From: Thelonectria olida
Taxonomy: Eukaryota > Ascomycota > Sordariomycetes > Hypocreales > Nectriaceae
Length of the DNA: 64,000 bases
NCBI GenBank assembly: GCA_020736575.1
Contig: JAGPYM010000029.1
Location: 124,001 to 188,000 of the forward strand
Direction: 5' to 3'
Position 1 is the stretch's first letter. Every line of letters begins with the position of its first letter. The position numbers were made by a program, and so were the translations under genes. The notes under the pieces are model-generated. The model saw only the letters and a list, made by a program, of their open reading frames with translations. It had not been told where the DNA came from and made no database searches. Below are positions 12,165 to 25,000 of this stretch, piece after piece.

Positions 12165-12381
12165 TGCGGCGGGGAGTGCTGTGGATGAAAGTCCAAGAGG
12201 ATGAGGGAAATGGCGGAAGTGTGATATGCTGCGGTGGGAAAAGAAAGATACAGGAAGGTAGCTGCGAAGATAGATGGCAAGTTGTTCAAGGAAAGATAAG
12301 GGGCAGCTTTGTAAGTGAGCAGAGAGGGTTGAAGTGCTGAAGATGTTGATGGAAACGCAAACCTACTCCCCAACCCCATTT

Positions 12382-12390
12382 CATATATAC
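12382..12390 (-). promoter_or_regulatory. Probable TATA box of the AhpD-like gene
   Basis: On the minus strand GTATATATGA lies about 220 nt before the ATG at 12164, and a pyrimidine-rich leader lies between them. Confidence 0.45.
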
Positions 12391-13684
12391 TCGAGGCATA
12401 TATGATAGGAATGGAGTGCCGTCGAACTCTAGGCGGAGCATGCTTAATGTTGAGCGCAGCTGAGACTTAGTCGAGAGTCCCGAATCAACTCGTATCTATT
12501 CCTGGATCAATCAGCCTTGTCCGGAGACTCTTCTTCCGTCCTTACTTCAGCCCCCTCTAATACACAAATAGTACCCCGGCCAGAGTGCAGGCGGCTTCAA
12601 GATGGCAAACCTGGGGGACGTCTTCCGCCATGTGCCTCTATCCGAGTATTACATGCCGTGCGAATAAGCTTGTAATAGGGTGTCACATTTTAGGTTATAA
12701 GCTATTCTTAGTATGATTGTGTGCATTCCAACCCTCAGCTGGAAACGTGGACGCCAAATTAAGTACCTACAGCAGAGCCATGCATTAGCGCCCCGTCTTA
12801 TGCACATTGATCATTAGTACCTATCTTGAAGACTGAGACCTGTGATGGATGCTTGTGGCAGTGCCTACTAACGTGGACGCTGCTCGTTTCTACTACTGCC
12901 TGGGAATAGAGCCTGGAATTGCTCGTTTATCTCGGATAGCTAGCAAATAGCCGCCACCCACCCCGACAGAGGCAGCGGGATGCTTGGCCAGACCCCTATA
13001 GGCCCTCCTGAGAAAAGCCTCATTTTAGCAGCGACCTCACGCAGTCAAGATGGACAGAGTGTACGTGGTTCGCTGCGATCTGTCACCTGTTGCTGCGGCC
13101 CCTTCAGCTGCTGCGATACTGCCTCCTCTACCGCAAAATTGGAGGAGCCGCTAACACGGAAGATGCTGAACCATGTGGATGACCATTCTTGGGCTGCATT
13201 CCGCACATCGTACTCAGAGTATGACACGTTGGCGCTATTGAAGCCGGTGCTCTAAATATGCCTCGGTTGCAGTCTTGCCCTGCGCCGGACAGTCATGTGG
13301 GACTGCCACTTGGTGATGAGTAGTTGTCGCAACTCGCATCCGGTGGGATTTTGGATTCCTTACTATAACAAAAATATGAGCACCTTACGGGGATTTCCCT
13401 CCAATGCCAGAATGCTCCAAAGTTTAAACTGGTGTAGCAATCCGCCGAAGACTCACTGCACATGGAGGGTTTAGGTCATTGTTTGTCAGCGTACGCGAGA
13501 GATACCAAAAGAGCTACATTTAGATCGTAGCCAAAACAGCTAACATCAATATCTTTATTTGAGGAACAAAGTGTTCAACTACTACGATACAGACAACTAG
13601 CGCAGGCATTTTCCTGCTGTCACGACTATAAACTACAAACTATGGTATTGAAAAATAGGTTCCCTGAAAAGGGTGCATGATGCC
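12391..13684. other. Intergenic, no supported gene
   Basis: The frames at 12980-13255 (+) and 13045-13227 (-) overlap each other and resemble no family known to me. The region separates the AhpD-like gene from the MFS/reductase/NRPS block. Confidence 0.45.
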
Positions 13685-15456
13685 TTACTTCTCCTCGTTC
13701 ACCGCCTTCGCCTTCGCGGTTGTATGCACCATCGTAGCGCAGCCGAGAAGAACGAATCCAATTATGACGGCGATGCCACTGAAGACTTGAAGACCCTTGA
13801 AGTGTAAGCCGCTCCGCAGCAGTGCCCCTGCAATGGGGTTGCCCACAAGCAGCCCAAAGCCTGCGAAGCTAAAGGACATGCCGAGTCGTGTCCCGATTTT
13901 GCTGAGGTCTGGGGATATGGTGACAAGAGCCGTTGGGGGGAGCGAAACCACAGCCCCTGAAAAGAAGCCATATAGGATGGCGAAGGCGATGACGCCCGCG
14001 AGATCTTGGATGGGGATCCAGAAGAAGACCAGAATGCCCGACGTAAAAATGCAGAACAGCAGAATATTGAGAGACCCTGCGTAGACGGCAATGAGATTGG
14101 GTATCAAGCGGCCAAAGACAGACCCGGCATTCAGAACAGCCAGCAGGTAAAACATGAGGGACCCATTCACGCCGAGCTGAGATTTGGAGTAGGACGGAAG
14201 GTAGAAAAAGGGGACGTAAAGCCCGGCAAAAGTAAAGAATAGGGAGAGGCTGAAGAGTGTGAACGACTGGTCTTTGAAGGCGCCGAGATCGAGCAGTGTA
14301 CGCGTCTGGCTGGGGATGGTGCGCGGTTTCATGACGAGGAAGGGCCAGATCAACGACGCAAAGACAATGAAGGCCAGAATGCGGCATGCCCAACCATAGC
14401 CCACAGCGTCGAGCGTCTCTTTGAAGACGATGGGGAAGATGATGCCACCGAAACTGCCTCCGGCTGCTGCAATTCCAGTAGCAAAGGGGCGTCGAGTGGT
14501 GAAGTACTGTGCGACAATGGCAACGCTGGGGACGAACAAGCACCCTGCACCCATGCCCACGAGAAGACTGAGAGATAGGAATATTCCAAAGTATTCTCGC
14601 ACTTCGCCAGCGATGAGAAGTCCAAGACATATCAGGGCCGTTCCCACGCCGATCAAACCACGGAGGTATCCCTGATCATATAGTGGCCCGCTCAAGACAC
14701 CCACGACGATCAGAAGGAAGCCCTGCATGGTGCCGATCCAGGAGATGGCCGACGGGGGAAATGAAGAGAGATACGTCTGATGGTAGTACTCTTGGAAGAC
14801 GCCAAAAGTATTAACGAGTCCCCTGCGACTTCTGTTAGATATGGATCGTGGTACGTTTGGAGCAAGACTTACCATGAGCTGAAGAAGAGCAAGAATGCGC
14901 CAGCCACCTGTAGCCAAGCCGTTGTCCCTCCGTTTGGGGGCGACGGGGGTCCCGGTGGTGGTATAGACCTCTCGGGCATCGCCTCGACATCGCTCGCGGA
15001 GCTGTGACTCGTCACGGCAGACACGGATGCCAGAGTGACCTCCTCTACCGGCGTCTGTGGGCGAGTTTCCTGGTAGTTGTACCACTGTTGGGGGATCCAA
15101 GCAACCTGCGGAGCAGCTGGGTTCATATTGTTGAAGGCCGCCATGCCCTCGTTATCTAACGGGGAGGTGGGCCTCACTGGGGCCATGCCCAGATCAGCGT
15201 CTTCATCATCATCGGCGTGGTGCGGCCAATGATAGTTGCTGGGCTGGTCGACTTCCGGAGTGAGAGTGCGGCTCTCGCACACGCCATTCTGGAGTGCTGG
15301 ATGGTCCATTACATGCAATTCATGAGGCATGTCGCTATGGACACGACCTCGGACTTCTTGCAGTGGTGCTCTGTTTGTGATCAGCGGGCGAGGCATGGCG
15401 TCTTGCCAGGAATTTCGAACAGGCTTTCTCCTGATCTGAGACATGGTGCGGGACAT
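13685..15456 (-). CDS. MFS transporter, monocarboxylate-permease type
   Basis: Two exons, 15456-14873 and 14822-13685, with a 50-nt GTAAGT..CAG intron, give 573 aa. About 190 hydrophilic residues, rich in Pro, Asp and Ser, precede the first membrane helix. The permease core begins with GGTTAWLQVAGAFLLFFSSWGLVNTFGVFQEYY, the hallmark start of the fungal MCT family, and about twelve hydrophobic helices follow (for example SWIGTMQGFLLIVVGVLSGPLYDQG, GMGAGCLFVPSVAIVAQYFTTRRPFATGIAAAGGSFGG). It probably sits in the plasma membrane and moves a monocarboxylate-like compound or a metabolite. It diverges from the reductase gene at 16078 and lies 3.6 kb from the NRPS, so export of or tolerance to the NRPS product is possible. 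Met at 15444 is an alternative start. Confidence 0.9.
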
Positions 15457-16077
15457 TGATGTTGAAGGTGGAAAGAGAAGAAGGGAGAGATTTGCTGAGG
15501 TTTAGAATAGCCGGCACTGATGAGATGGTACTGAATCGCTTGAATGGGCATGTGTAAGTGTTATACCAGAGCGTATCAAAGCTGCGAATGTCGGCCAAGA
15601 TTGCCAATAATGCCTCGGGTTGTCACAATGGTGGCGTTCCCGCTGGCCGGTTTATTTTTACATACAGTCGAATATACTTAAAATATCTTCTTTTCTTTTT
15701 GGTCTTTCGTAGAACTACAGTACAAGTATAATCTGATAATTACATTCCGGTGCTGTGTTATGCCATGCTGACTCCCATTAGCCCCGTGACTATGGTACAG
15801 CTGAGCTCTCACAGCCACCACCATTGAACTGGCAGTATGCAACCTTGAAAAACGCTAGCGGCCAGGAAGAAATTCTCCGAGCAGACTACGGCATCTTCCA
15901 TTGTCCTTTCTTAAGCCGTCATCCAGCGTTCGAAGAAGGGCGTGGGCTCAGCACTCAATCGGTCGCCGGCTGCAACGACACTCGCCCGCCTCTTCTTCCC
16001 CCTGCAATCTTTTCATTCAAAAAATTCAAGTGACTTCCAAGTCAGAGCTCTTGTCCCTACTGGAGATCTGCCTGCAA
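15457..16077. promoter_or_regulatory. Shared divergent promoter region (MFS / reductase)
   Basis: The 620-bp gap between the two head-to-head starts must drive both genes. An in-frame open stretch without ATG precedes the reductase from about 15901. It encodes an Arg/Ser-rich segment that could be an N-terminal extension reached by an unseen upstream exon. Confidence 0.5.
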
Positions 16078-17130
16078 ATGGACCCATCATTTGTCGTTAC
16101 CAAGAGCGCAGCCTCCCAGGGCATCAACGTCCACGCCACGACGGTCTCTCTCCCGACTGATGCAGATGTGCTCGTCAAATTCTACCTTTCGCCCATAAAC
16201 CCTCTCGATCTCGCCGTCATTGCCGGGGCATACCCGGTAAAGCCACACTTCGAGCATGACGGCGAGTCCATTCTGGGCTTTGACGCCATTGGCGAGGTCG
16301 TCTCGCTTGGCCCCAATGTGAAGCACCTCCAGGTGGGCGACTTTGTCGTGCCTGCCAAGTACGGCATCGGTACTTGGCGGTCGCACGCCCTCATTGATGA
16401 GACGCTTCTCGACAAGATCCCGAAGCCTACCGATCTCCGGTTTGGCGCCATCTTGCGTCTTGGCGTCACGCCTGCCTACTTCCTCGTCGAGGGCATGTGC
16501 AAGCTTCGGCCGGGAGATTGGATCATCCAAAATGCCGGTACCTCGGTGGTTGCCCAGATGGTGGTGCAGTTCGCTCGCCGTCGAGGCATCAGAGTCCTCA
16601 GCGTCATTCGCGACCGGCAGAATGCAAGCTCTACGATCGAGACTCTGTCGGCAACCCCAGTTGGCATTTCTGTCACTGGGAGCATGGTTGTCACCGAGTC
16701 TCAACTTGACCAGGCCAAGCTGGACAAGAAGTTTGCCATGGCCATCGACTCGGTAGGTGGATTTTCCGGCCAGCAGATCCTCGCTTGCCTCACCACGGGC
16801 GGGACATTTGTTCAACACGGATTCCTCTCAGGCACCGAGCAGATCCTGCCCATGAGCGCAGCCAGTTTCTGGGTGCGCCACCTGACCATGGTATCGTCCC
16901 GGTCGTCGGCACAGATGGCTGCGCTAACCGAAGACGAGCGGCGGTATCTATTTGCTTGGTTCGTGGAGCTGTTCAACCGCGGCGACCTGCAGCTGCCTGG
17001 CCTGGGACTGCAAGAGATTGCATTTGGCACGGGTAATACGGAGGATTCGAGGAAGCAACTGGAGCTGGCCGTCTCTCGGGCGAAGAAGGGAAAGCTGGGT
17101 CAGCGGAAGCAAGTCATTGTTTGGGGCTAG
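16078..17130 (+). CDS. ETR1/MECR-like enoyl reductase (MDR superfamily)
   Basis: Single exon, 350 aa, zinc-free medium-chain dehydrogenase/reductase. It follows the mitochondrial trans-2-enoyl-thioester reductase pattern: SPINPLDLAVIAGAYPVKP with the Tyr (about residue 52) that is catalytic in Etr1p, GFDAIGEVVSLGPNVKHLQVGDFVVP, then KLRPGDWIIQNAGTSVVAQMVVQ, where the nucleotide-binding loop has Ala in place of the last Gly, then RVLSVIRDR, which is diagnostic for this branch. An NADPH-dependent reduction of an enoyl thioester is the expected chemistry. The first ATG in the frame is 16078 and no mitochondrial presequence is encoded after it. With its place beside an NRPS, this leaves open a tailoring role instead of mitochondrial fatty-acid synthesis. 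Confidence 0.85.
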   Translation: MDPSFVVTKSAASQGINVHATTVSLPTDADVLVKFYLSPINPLDLAVIAGAYPVKPHFEHDGESILGFDAIGEVVSLGPNVKHLQVGDFVVPAKYGIGTWRSHALIDETLLDKIPKPTDLRFGAILRLGVTPAYFLVEGMCKLRPGDWIIQNAGTSVVAQMVVQFARRRGIRVLSVIRDRQNASSTIETLSATPVGISVTGSMVVTESQLDQAKLDKKFAMAIDSVGGFSGQQILACLTTGGTFVQHGFLSGTEQILPMSAASFWVRHLTMVSSRSSAQMAALTEDERRYLFAWFVELFNRGDLQLPGLGLQEIAFGTGNTEDSRKQLELAVSRAKKGKLGQRKQVIVWG

Positions 17131-18752
17131 TAGTTTGGATGATTAACTTGGTGGGCGACATCCATAGCTTCCGTCATCTTGGTGAGCTTCGAGAATCATA
17201 ATACGAGATACACGCCTTATGTCAGATGTCTAAACGTGAACCTTTCAAGCGTGTGAGATTCTAAACAGCGAGAGTGCTTATAATTCTCGTATGTCTTAGC
17301 TGCGATGGCTTGCGAGATTGTCTAGTAACAATTTACATAGGTTGTTTGTTGAAACAGAGGCCAGAGGGTGATATGAGAAGGCCTATTCGTTATCCCATCA
17401 TCCCAGCAGTAATAACTCGTATCCATCACTCATTGTCGCATTGACCCACAGCTGCTTGCAAAGTAGTCACCGACATTCGACAATACGACGCACGATATTT
17501 GCTCACTTCATCTTGTCATTTACGAGGTAATTACGACATACGCGTGGTGTGCTACTTGAGAACTCCCATGCACGCGGAGCTAACGTCTACGATAATGCAA
17601 GATGCTGGCGCGGATGTTGCGTGAAGTGCAACTCTCAATGCAAGCAGCTGTGCACCGGCAGCCAAACATTGGGTCCTACACGTGGCTGGAGAGAAAACCT
17701 TCCTCTGCTGTCTCTCACTTAGGTATCTGTCTGCCTGTTGGCGTGCAGAGCTGAAGGGATGGCGTTAGGACTACCGCAGCTATCCAGCGGCCAAACTGAC
17801 ACCCAGGCTCTCCCCTCTCCGTGTACTGACGGCGAGCATCTCAGACAACCCATTATTCCCAGATCGACTAGTCCCGGCTCCGCATGTCCCCCTAAAATAG
17901 CCTGGGCCATCAGTAGGTTGGCGGCGACGGACTAGTTGCATGTGGCGCTCCCACGTAGATAGATATTCTTATACCGGGGGTGATATAGTACCTCTGAGGA
18001 GGCTTCTGCATGATGCATCCAGCCCTATGGCTCTGCCGCCACAGCCCAACGGCTCATCAAAACCAAGAGGCAGTGTTAGAGCATCTGATCAGGCATACTC
18101 CCATCTGCGTACCTCCCAGCGGCCAACATTTTGTCCGAGTTCGCTAGAATCTATGACATTATGTCTCGGTGCTGCGCATTTCTCGATCTAACAACCAACT
18201 CCTTGGTATCTACCAAATATAGCCATATCTCATTCCTCAGCTGAGGCTTTTCGACACTTCCCATAGCACAAGCTCCCCATTCCCCGCTTTATCCCGTATG
18301 AATAGACAAGCTGTTCAGCGGCTTGAACTAGGCTGACGGCTCTGTTTTTAGAAACTCGGCCGCGAAAACTTCTTCACGCTCTCACTGCCCATGACTCTTC
18401 ACGACCCAGTCTGCTTCAAGTTGGCTAGAAGCTGTAGACGAAGATGGCTGTGCTGTATTCTGGCGCATTTCCGAGTCGTTGGTCGAGCGCCGAATGACCA
18501 CGCCTGCCTCACCCACCTGTGACCTAACTTCTTGCATTCATGATCATGGAGACTTTGTGGCAAAGTTATTTTCGGTGGACTGACAGCTGAAAGAAAGCTT
18601 CTGAGGGCTCGATTACGCCTCAATGTCTGTCCTGGTCGCAGTCCTAAGTGTATTCTTCTCGTACTAGCTACCGTGACAACACTTGTTGCGATACTCACCC
18701 AAGTTCCTAGACCTAAAAGTAGCAAAAGACCATCTCGCATGTCGATCAAAAC
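17131..18752. other. Intergenic region upstream of the NRPS
   Basis: No supported gene is seen over 1.6 kb. Short frames on both strands lack domains and overlap one another. Confidence 0.5.
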
Positions 18753-18760
18753 TATATATA
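18753..18760 (+). promoter_or_regulatory. Probable TATA box of the NRPS gene
   Basis: TATATATA lies about 305 nt before the ATG at 19065. It is followed by a long CT/CA-rich leader (18780-19064), which is typical of fungal core promoters. Confidence 0.45.
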
Positions 18761-19064
18761 ACATAGAGAACCCAATGGTTTCAACAATCCTCCCTTCCAG
18801 ATATCATCATCATCATAAACCTACTGGTCCTCCCTTCGGCCACCCACGCTATCCCTACCCTTCTACTCTTACAAGTTACGACATCATCTTGTCTCAATCT
18901 ATATATCCCACTCCTTTGGCAGTCACCAAGACGCAGAATCCTCTCACTCAGCATCTTACCATAACCTTGGCCTTGTCCATTCCACCCACCTAGCTTTACA
19001 ATCGTTAGACACACTCACTCAGATCTTCTTGGTCTTGTCCTTCCCAAAGGGCCCCAAAACAACT

Positions 19065-22000
19065 ATGGCTCTTCAAGCTAGAACGAGGAATCCTGGTCTT
19101 CACCAACAACTCTGGGACATTGACGTCTCTAAGATTGTAAGACTTTGTCCTGTGTCTCTTCTTAACAGGAAACTCACAAATCTGCAGGTCACTAGTGCTC
19201 GGAGACTATCACTCTCATTCAAGCAGTCCCCAGTAGAGCCTACCGAAACCATCACAAGCTTGTTCCACCAGCAAGCCAAGCTCAACCCTCGTGATCCTGC
19301 TCTCGAGGTTGAGGATGAGGGAATCACCACATATTCGACTCTGGACAGGCAGTCAAGTGTGATTGCAAACGTCCTTCCGCCAGGCACCGTCATTGCTGTC
19401 TGCTTAGACCGCTCTGCCAACCTTCTCATCTCAGTCTTTGGTATCCTTAAAGCTGGGTCTGCCTATGTCATCTTGGATCCGACGGCTCCAACAGAGCGAA
19501 ACAGCTTCATTCTCCAAGATGTCGACGCCGCTGTCGTCCTCACCTCGTCCGCGTACGCGTCACAGTTTGCCAACGCCGTGGTTGTGGACGCCCTTCTCAG
19601 GCAGACTCCCACCACGGCGAGGCTTCCGAAACCTCTGATCATAGACCCATCGTCTCCTGCCTATATCATCTACACATCAGGCAGCTCGGGGAAGCCCAAG
19701 GGGGTCATCGTCTCTCATCGCGCTGCTACGCGAGGGATTATGCACTTTTCTCTCAATGGCAAGTCCAAATGGCTGTTCTTTTACAACCCAATCTTCTCAG
19801 CAGCTCAACGCACCATGCTTGCCACCCTGTGCAAAGGAGGCCTTCTCTGCATCGCCAGTAAGGAAAGCCTGACTACTTCTCTGCTGGATGTCATCCAGCG
19901 CATGAAGATAGAAGCCATCGGTCTCACGCCATCCATGCTGTCGACAATCGCAGCGAATCAGCTGCCGCCTTGTCTCAAGCAGATTACCTGTGTCGGTGAG
20001 CCGGTCAGCCATGACTTGGCTGACTCTTTTTCCGAAAAGATCGAGTTCCGCGTCTCCTACGGCCTGAGCGAGTGCGCCCAGCTCAACTTCAACCGTCGGC
20101 TCTCGCGGGGAGACAACCCTGCCATAATGGGTAAGCCCACGGATACCACTGATGCCGTCGTGCTACGCCTGGAAACCAACGAGATTGCCTCATTGGGCGA
20201 ACTCGGCGAGCTTTGCCTCTTCGGACCCCAGCTCGCTGATGGCTATCTCAATCGGCCTGAGGAAACGGAAAAGGCGTTTATGACGAATCCTTTCGGCCCA
20301 GGGAAGATGCTCAGAACCGGTGATCTTGCCCGGATTGTTGGAGATGGCTTCGAGATTCTCGGTCGTGTGGACAACCAGGTCAAGATCAACGGCCAGCGAC
20401 TCGAGCCGGAAGAGGTTTCGTCGGTGCTGTCTAGACACCCCGCCGTTGCCAATGCCTATGTCGTTGCAGCTACCGTCAAAGGCACGAATTCTCTCACTGC
20501 GGCTGTAGTCCTCCATCCGGACTATGAGTGGTCCAACACCGTCCCCAAGCTGAGGGATGTGGCACAGAGCGTGCTCCCATCCTACATGATTCCGACCTAC
20601 TGGATCCAGTATCAAAACCTTCCCCTCAATGCCAATGGCAAGGTCGATAGGAAGGTCATCAAGAACCGCATCGAGGCCACGCCAATGAACGAGCTTCTGT
20701 GCAGGTCTGGTAGTCATCAGGAAATTGATGACCCGGTTGGACTGGTTATTCAGGCCGTCTGGGCGGACGCCCTATCCATGGACGTATCGCTCATTAGCGG
20801 TAGCGATGTCTTCTTCGATCTCGGCGGCAGCTCGCTTCAAGCCATCCAAATGCTGAATGAGCTGCGAAAGAGCGGCATCCATTTAACTCTGGAGTCGATG
20901 TTCCGTCGCGAGAGTCTCGCAACCCTCAGCGAAAAGGCCGTCATGAAGAAGGATGTCGACATAATCGCCCCATTCTCTCTTATCGAGGATCAGGAAATGC
21001 TTCAGAGTATCCGTACCCAATCTGGAGTTGTCGATGCCTTCCCCGCGACTGAGTTCCAGGAGAGCCTTGTCGGTATCAGTCTTCAAGGTAGCACAGACTA
21101 CACGTATCAACGAGTGTGGGACATTGCCAACTTGGACCCAGTCAGGTTGCGGCTGGCGCTGCACATCGCATTTCTGAAGAGCCAAAATCTGCGAACGACG
21201 TTTGTCTTCGGAGACACAGGGCTAATTCAGATGATCCGGGCTGACATGGCTTTTCCCCTGGAGACGTCAGACATGCCTTTAGAGCAGTACACGGCGGAAG
21301 ACTTGAAGCGAGGCTTCTCTTTAGGCGAGCCGTTCTTCAGGGCTGCGATGCTCCAGGGATCCATCCTCATCGTGACTATGCACCACGCACTATTCGATTT
21401 CTGGTCGCACTCGTTCCTGTATGATGATGTCGCCATGTACTACAAGGGCTTGCAGCCCGGCCCTCGCCCTGCCTTGCAGAGCTTTGTGGCAGAAACGTTG
21501 AGCATGGACTGGACGCCGGCCGAGACGTTTTGGAGAGCCAACCTGGAAACGGCTGCTCCATCTACGATCAACTTCGCGCCCACTCCCAAAACCACAAATG
21601 TCCGCCGGTCCCTCGGGCTCGACTTGAGTCAGGTCGCCTTCTCTCACGGCGTGACGGTTGGCTCCATCATCTACACGGCTTGGGCGGTTGTTCTTGGACA
21701 ACAGCTTGGAAGCAACGACATTGTCTTCGCAGCTCCTCTTTCCGGGCGCGAAACCCCGCTCGTTGACATTGATCGTTTGGATGGCCCGACCTTGACAGTC
21801 GCCCCGTTACGATTCGTCTTTGGCCCACAGCAGTCGCTTACCGAGGTCATCCAGATGGGCCATGCGGTCACGATCGACGCCCTCAAGCACTCTCAGTACG
21901 GACTTCGGAGGATCCTGAAGGCATCGTGCCAGAATGCTAGCCTGTTCGACAGCATGGTCAACATTCTCCCTGTTCGAGCAAAGACGGAAAACGACATCTT

Positions 22001-25000
22001 CAGGCTGCACGGGGAGAAGCCCGAGTGGAAGACCGAGTACACCACACTGGAGATTGAGCAGAGCGCGGAAGGCGTCCAAGCCCGGCTCAGCAGCAGCATG
22101 GAAGCTGAGAGAGCGGGATTCATCTTGGACCAGTTTATCATGGCGATGCAGATGATGCTCCATGAGCCACAGCGCCCCGTCTCAACCATCAACTTGATCA
22201 CTGGAACAGAGAGCTTGATGTTGTCTCATGCCGTCGAGATGCCAACGCAGGTTCCAGCAACTATGCTCAGCCGCTACGACGAGATGGTTACGCGATTCCC
22301 TCACCGTGTTGCTTTGCAGTGGCAGAATATTGAGTCCATCTCATACACTGAGTTCGATGCCAGGGCGAATCAACTCGCCCGATATCTCGTCGAGGTTGGG
22401 GTACAGAAAGGAGACTTTGTGTGTCTCATGTTGGAAAAGTCTCCGATGATGATTATTGCCATTTGGGGTGTGCTTAAGACTGGTGCAGCCTATGTGCCGC
22501 TCAGCTCGGAGAACCCAGTCGAGCGAAACCGATTTATTGTCGAAGAAGTCGGTGCGAAGCTTGTTCTCTCTGAGAAGGGCATCGAGCAGGCTTCAGGACT
22601 GCACGCTGCTATTGTCCTGCTGGGCGATGTTGACTTTGCAGCTTTCGAGACAGCAAAGCCGGAAATTACCATCGAGGGCCAAGATGCAGCCTATGTCATC
22701 TACACTTCAGGCAGCACTGTAAGTATTAGCTTGTTTCCTAAAGGGTTATTGACTAACAATCGGCAGGGTAAGCCCAAGGGCGTCTTGATCCCACACGGGG
22801 CCGGAGCCGCGGCAGTGGAGAGCATGGTTCAATACGAGGGACGCAAACGAGGCTACTGGCGAGCACTCCAGTTCTCAAACTACATCTTTGATGCCTCAAT
22901 TCTGGAGATGTTCAACACGCTCACATCCGGGGGAACGCTGTGCATTGCACCCAACGACAGGCTCCTCTCCGACCTCGCCGAAGTCATCAACGAGATGACT
23001 GTCACTCACGCCTTTTTCACACCAACAATCGCTCGGCTGCTCACTCCCAAGGATGTTCCAAGCCTGCGATCCCTCACCATCGGCGGCGAAGCCCTGACTG
23101 AGGACATTGTAGACATCTGGGGCAACGATTGCTTGATCATCCAGGCGTATGGGCCGAGTGAGACAGCCATTGCTGTAACAATGCGCGACATGGAATCTGA
23201 CCACCGCGCGAACAACCTTGGTCGCCCATTCCCCACCGTGCAGGCTTTCATCCTCGAGCGAGACGGTGGCAGCCTCGTCCCATATGGTGCCGTCGGCGAG
23301 CTCTGCGTTGCTGGCCCACAGCTTGGCTTGGGCTACCTGAACAGGCCTGAGATGAACACTGCCGTCTTTATTAAGACAGACCTTGCTGGTCACTCCATGT
23401 TGTACCGCACTGGTGACTTGGCAAGATGGCTGCCGGGCGGTGAGATTCAATACCTCGGCCGCAAGGACAACCAGGTCAAGGTCAACGGTCATCGCATCGA
23501 GCTTGGTGAGATTGAGCGGGCCATGATTGCTGCCGGCGGGCTCACCGACTGTGTTGCTGTTGTCGCCAAAATGGAGGGGAAGCCACAGATCGCTGCATAT
23601 ACCATCTTTGATAAGTCAAGTGAGACTGGGATTCAGCCTCCAGAAGCCTTCCTCGACCGCGTTGCAGATCTAAGGAACAAGTTGACTGGACTCGCGCATT
23701 ACATGTACCCCAAGACCATCCTCCCGCTTCACTCTCTGCCTCTGATGCCCTCTGGCAAGGTCAACCGCAAGCTACTGGTCGCCTGGGCTGAGAAGATGGA
23801 GATTGCCCAAGTCTCTCGGTACTACTTTGACTTTTTCGGCGGCGCTGGAAGCTTGGTCGCTGCTGAGACAGGAGGCGAGAGGTTTATGGAGGAGGCCTTC
23901 ATGGCAGTACTCAAGGTGGACAAGGATGTCCTTGGAAAGACGGCCAACTTTCTTGCTCTGGGCGGTGACTCCATTTCGGCAATGAATCTCGCATCCTATA
24001 CCCGCAAGCACGGCTACAGTCTCTCTGTCAGCACCATCTTGAAGTACCCTTTGCTTCAGGACATGGCCAAGCAGATCGGTATTGCTGATGACGTGGAATC
24101 CGAGTCCTCCACCGTCGTCGAGTTTGAGCCACCTCAGGTTGTCTATGACGAGATGGACAGTGTTGGTCTTCCCATTGATGAGGTTGAGTACATCTATCCA
24201 TGCCCCCCTGGACAATCCGAGTTCTTGTCACAGGGTAGCAAGAACTGCAAGGGTTGGGTGTTGATGACTGTCCGGCCCTTCCCCTCCAGCCATAACTTGG
24301 AGAACTGGGTCGACGCAGTTGAGACGCTAACGGAGACCAACGACATTCTCCGAACGACATTCACGAAGAAGGATGGCAGCTGGTATGGCGTAGTCCTCAG
24401 GTGCGCCAACATTGTCCTCGACCTCATCGACGTCCGCACCGAGGACGAGAAGAGCGCATATATCAAGAGCATCTACGACTCTCACTTCAAGTTTGGTGAA
24501 CCATTTATCCGATACGCCGCCATCCGTTCTCCCTCGGGCCACGTCGACATCGTGACCAAGATGGACCACGGTCTATATGACGGGACTCTCTTGCGCATCT
24601 TTGCCTCTCACTTCAAAGACATCCAGCACTTGGGCCATGTCACGGAGATCTCACCATTCAGAGACTTTGCTCTGCACATGGCCAGCCTAGACAAAGAGAA
24701 GACTCGCGCCCTCGATTTCTTCACCAAGACACGCAAGCCCCTTGGCTTCCAGTACCCCAACATTCCGTCCCCGAGCGCGTCTAGAATGGTCTTTGTCCCC
24801 GACGCCGTCAACGTGGATGATTTTGCTACTGCGGCCGGCATCACAGTCCCAATCCTGTTCCAGGCTGCGTTCCAAGCCTGGCTTGCGCGGGCCACTGGTC
24901 GTCGGACTGTCGGCATGGACTACCTGTATACGGGTCGCAACGTCCCACTGCCAAACCCACAGGACATCAACGGTTGCACGGCCAACTTTGTCCCACTGCA

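Noticed and set aside
11419..12204. 261-codon open frame on the plus strand over the AhpD-like gene
   Set aside because: Exact antisense shadow of a gene with signal peptide and domain. Its composition follows from the codon use of the real strand.
13869..14630. 253-codon frame on the minus strand
   Set aside because: Same strand but other frame of the MFS transporter; His/Arg/Ser-rich nonsense sequence.
16087..16818. 243-codon minus-strand frame
   Set aside because: Antisense to the ETR-like reductase, with no domain.
22896..23492. 198-codon minus-strand frame in the NRPS
   Set aside because: Antisense shadow of the second adenylation domain.
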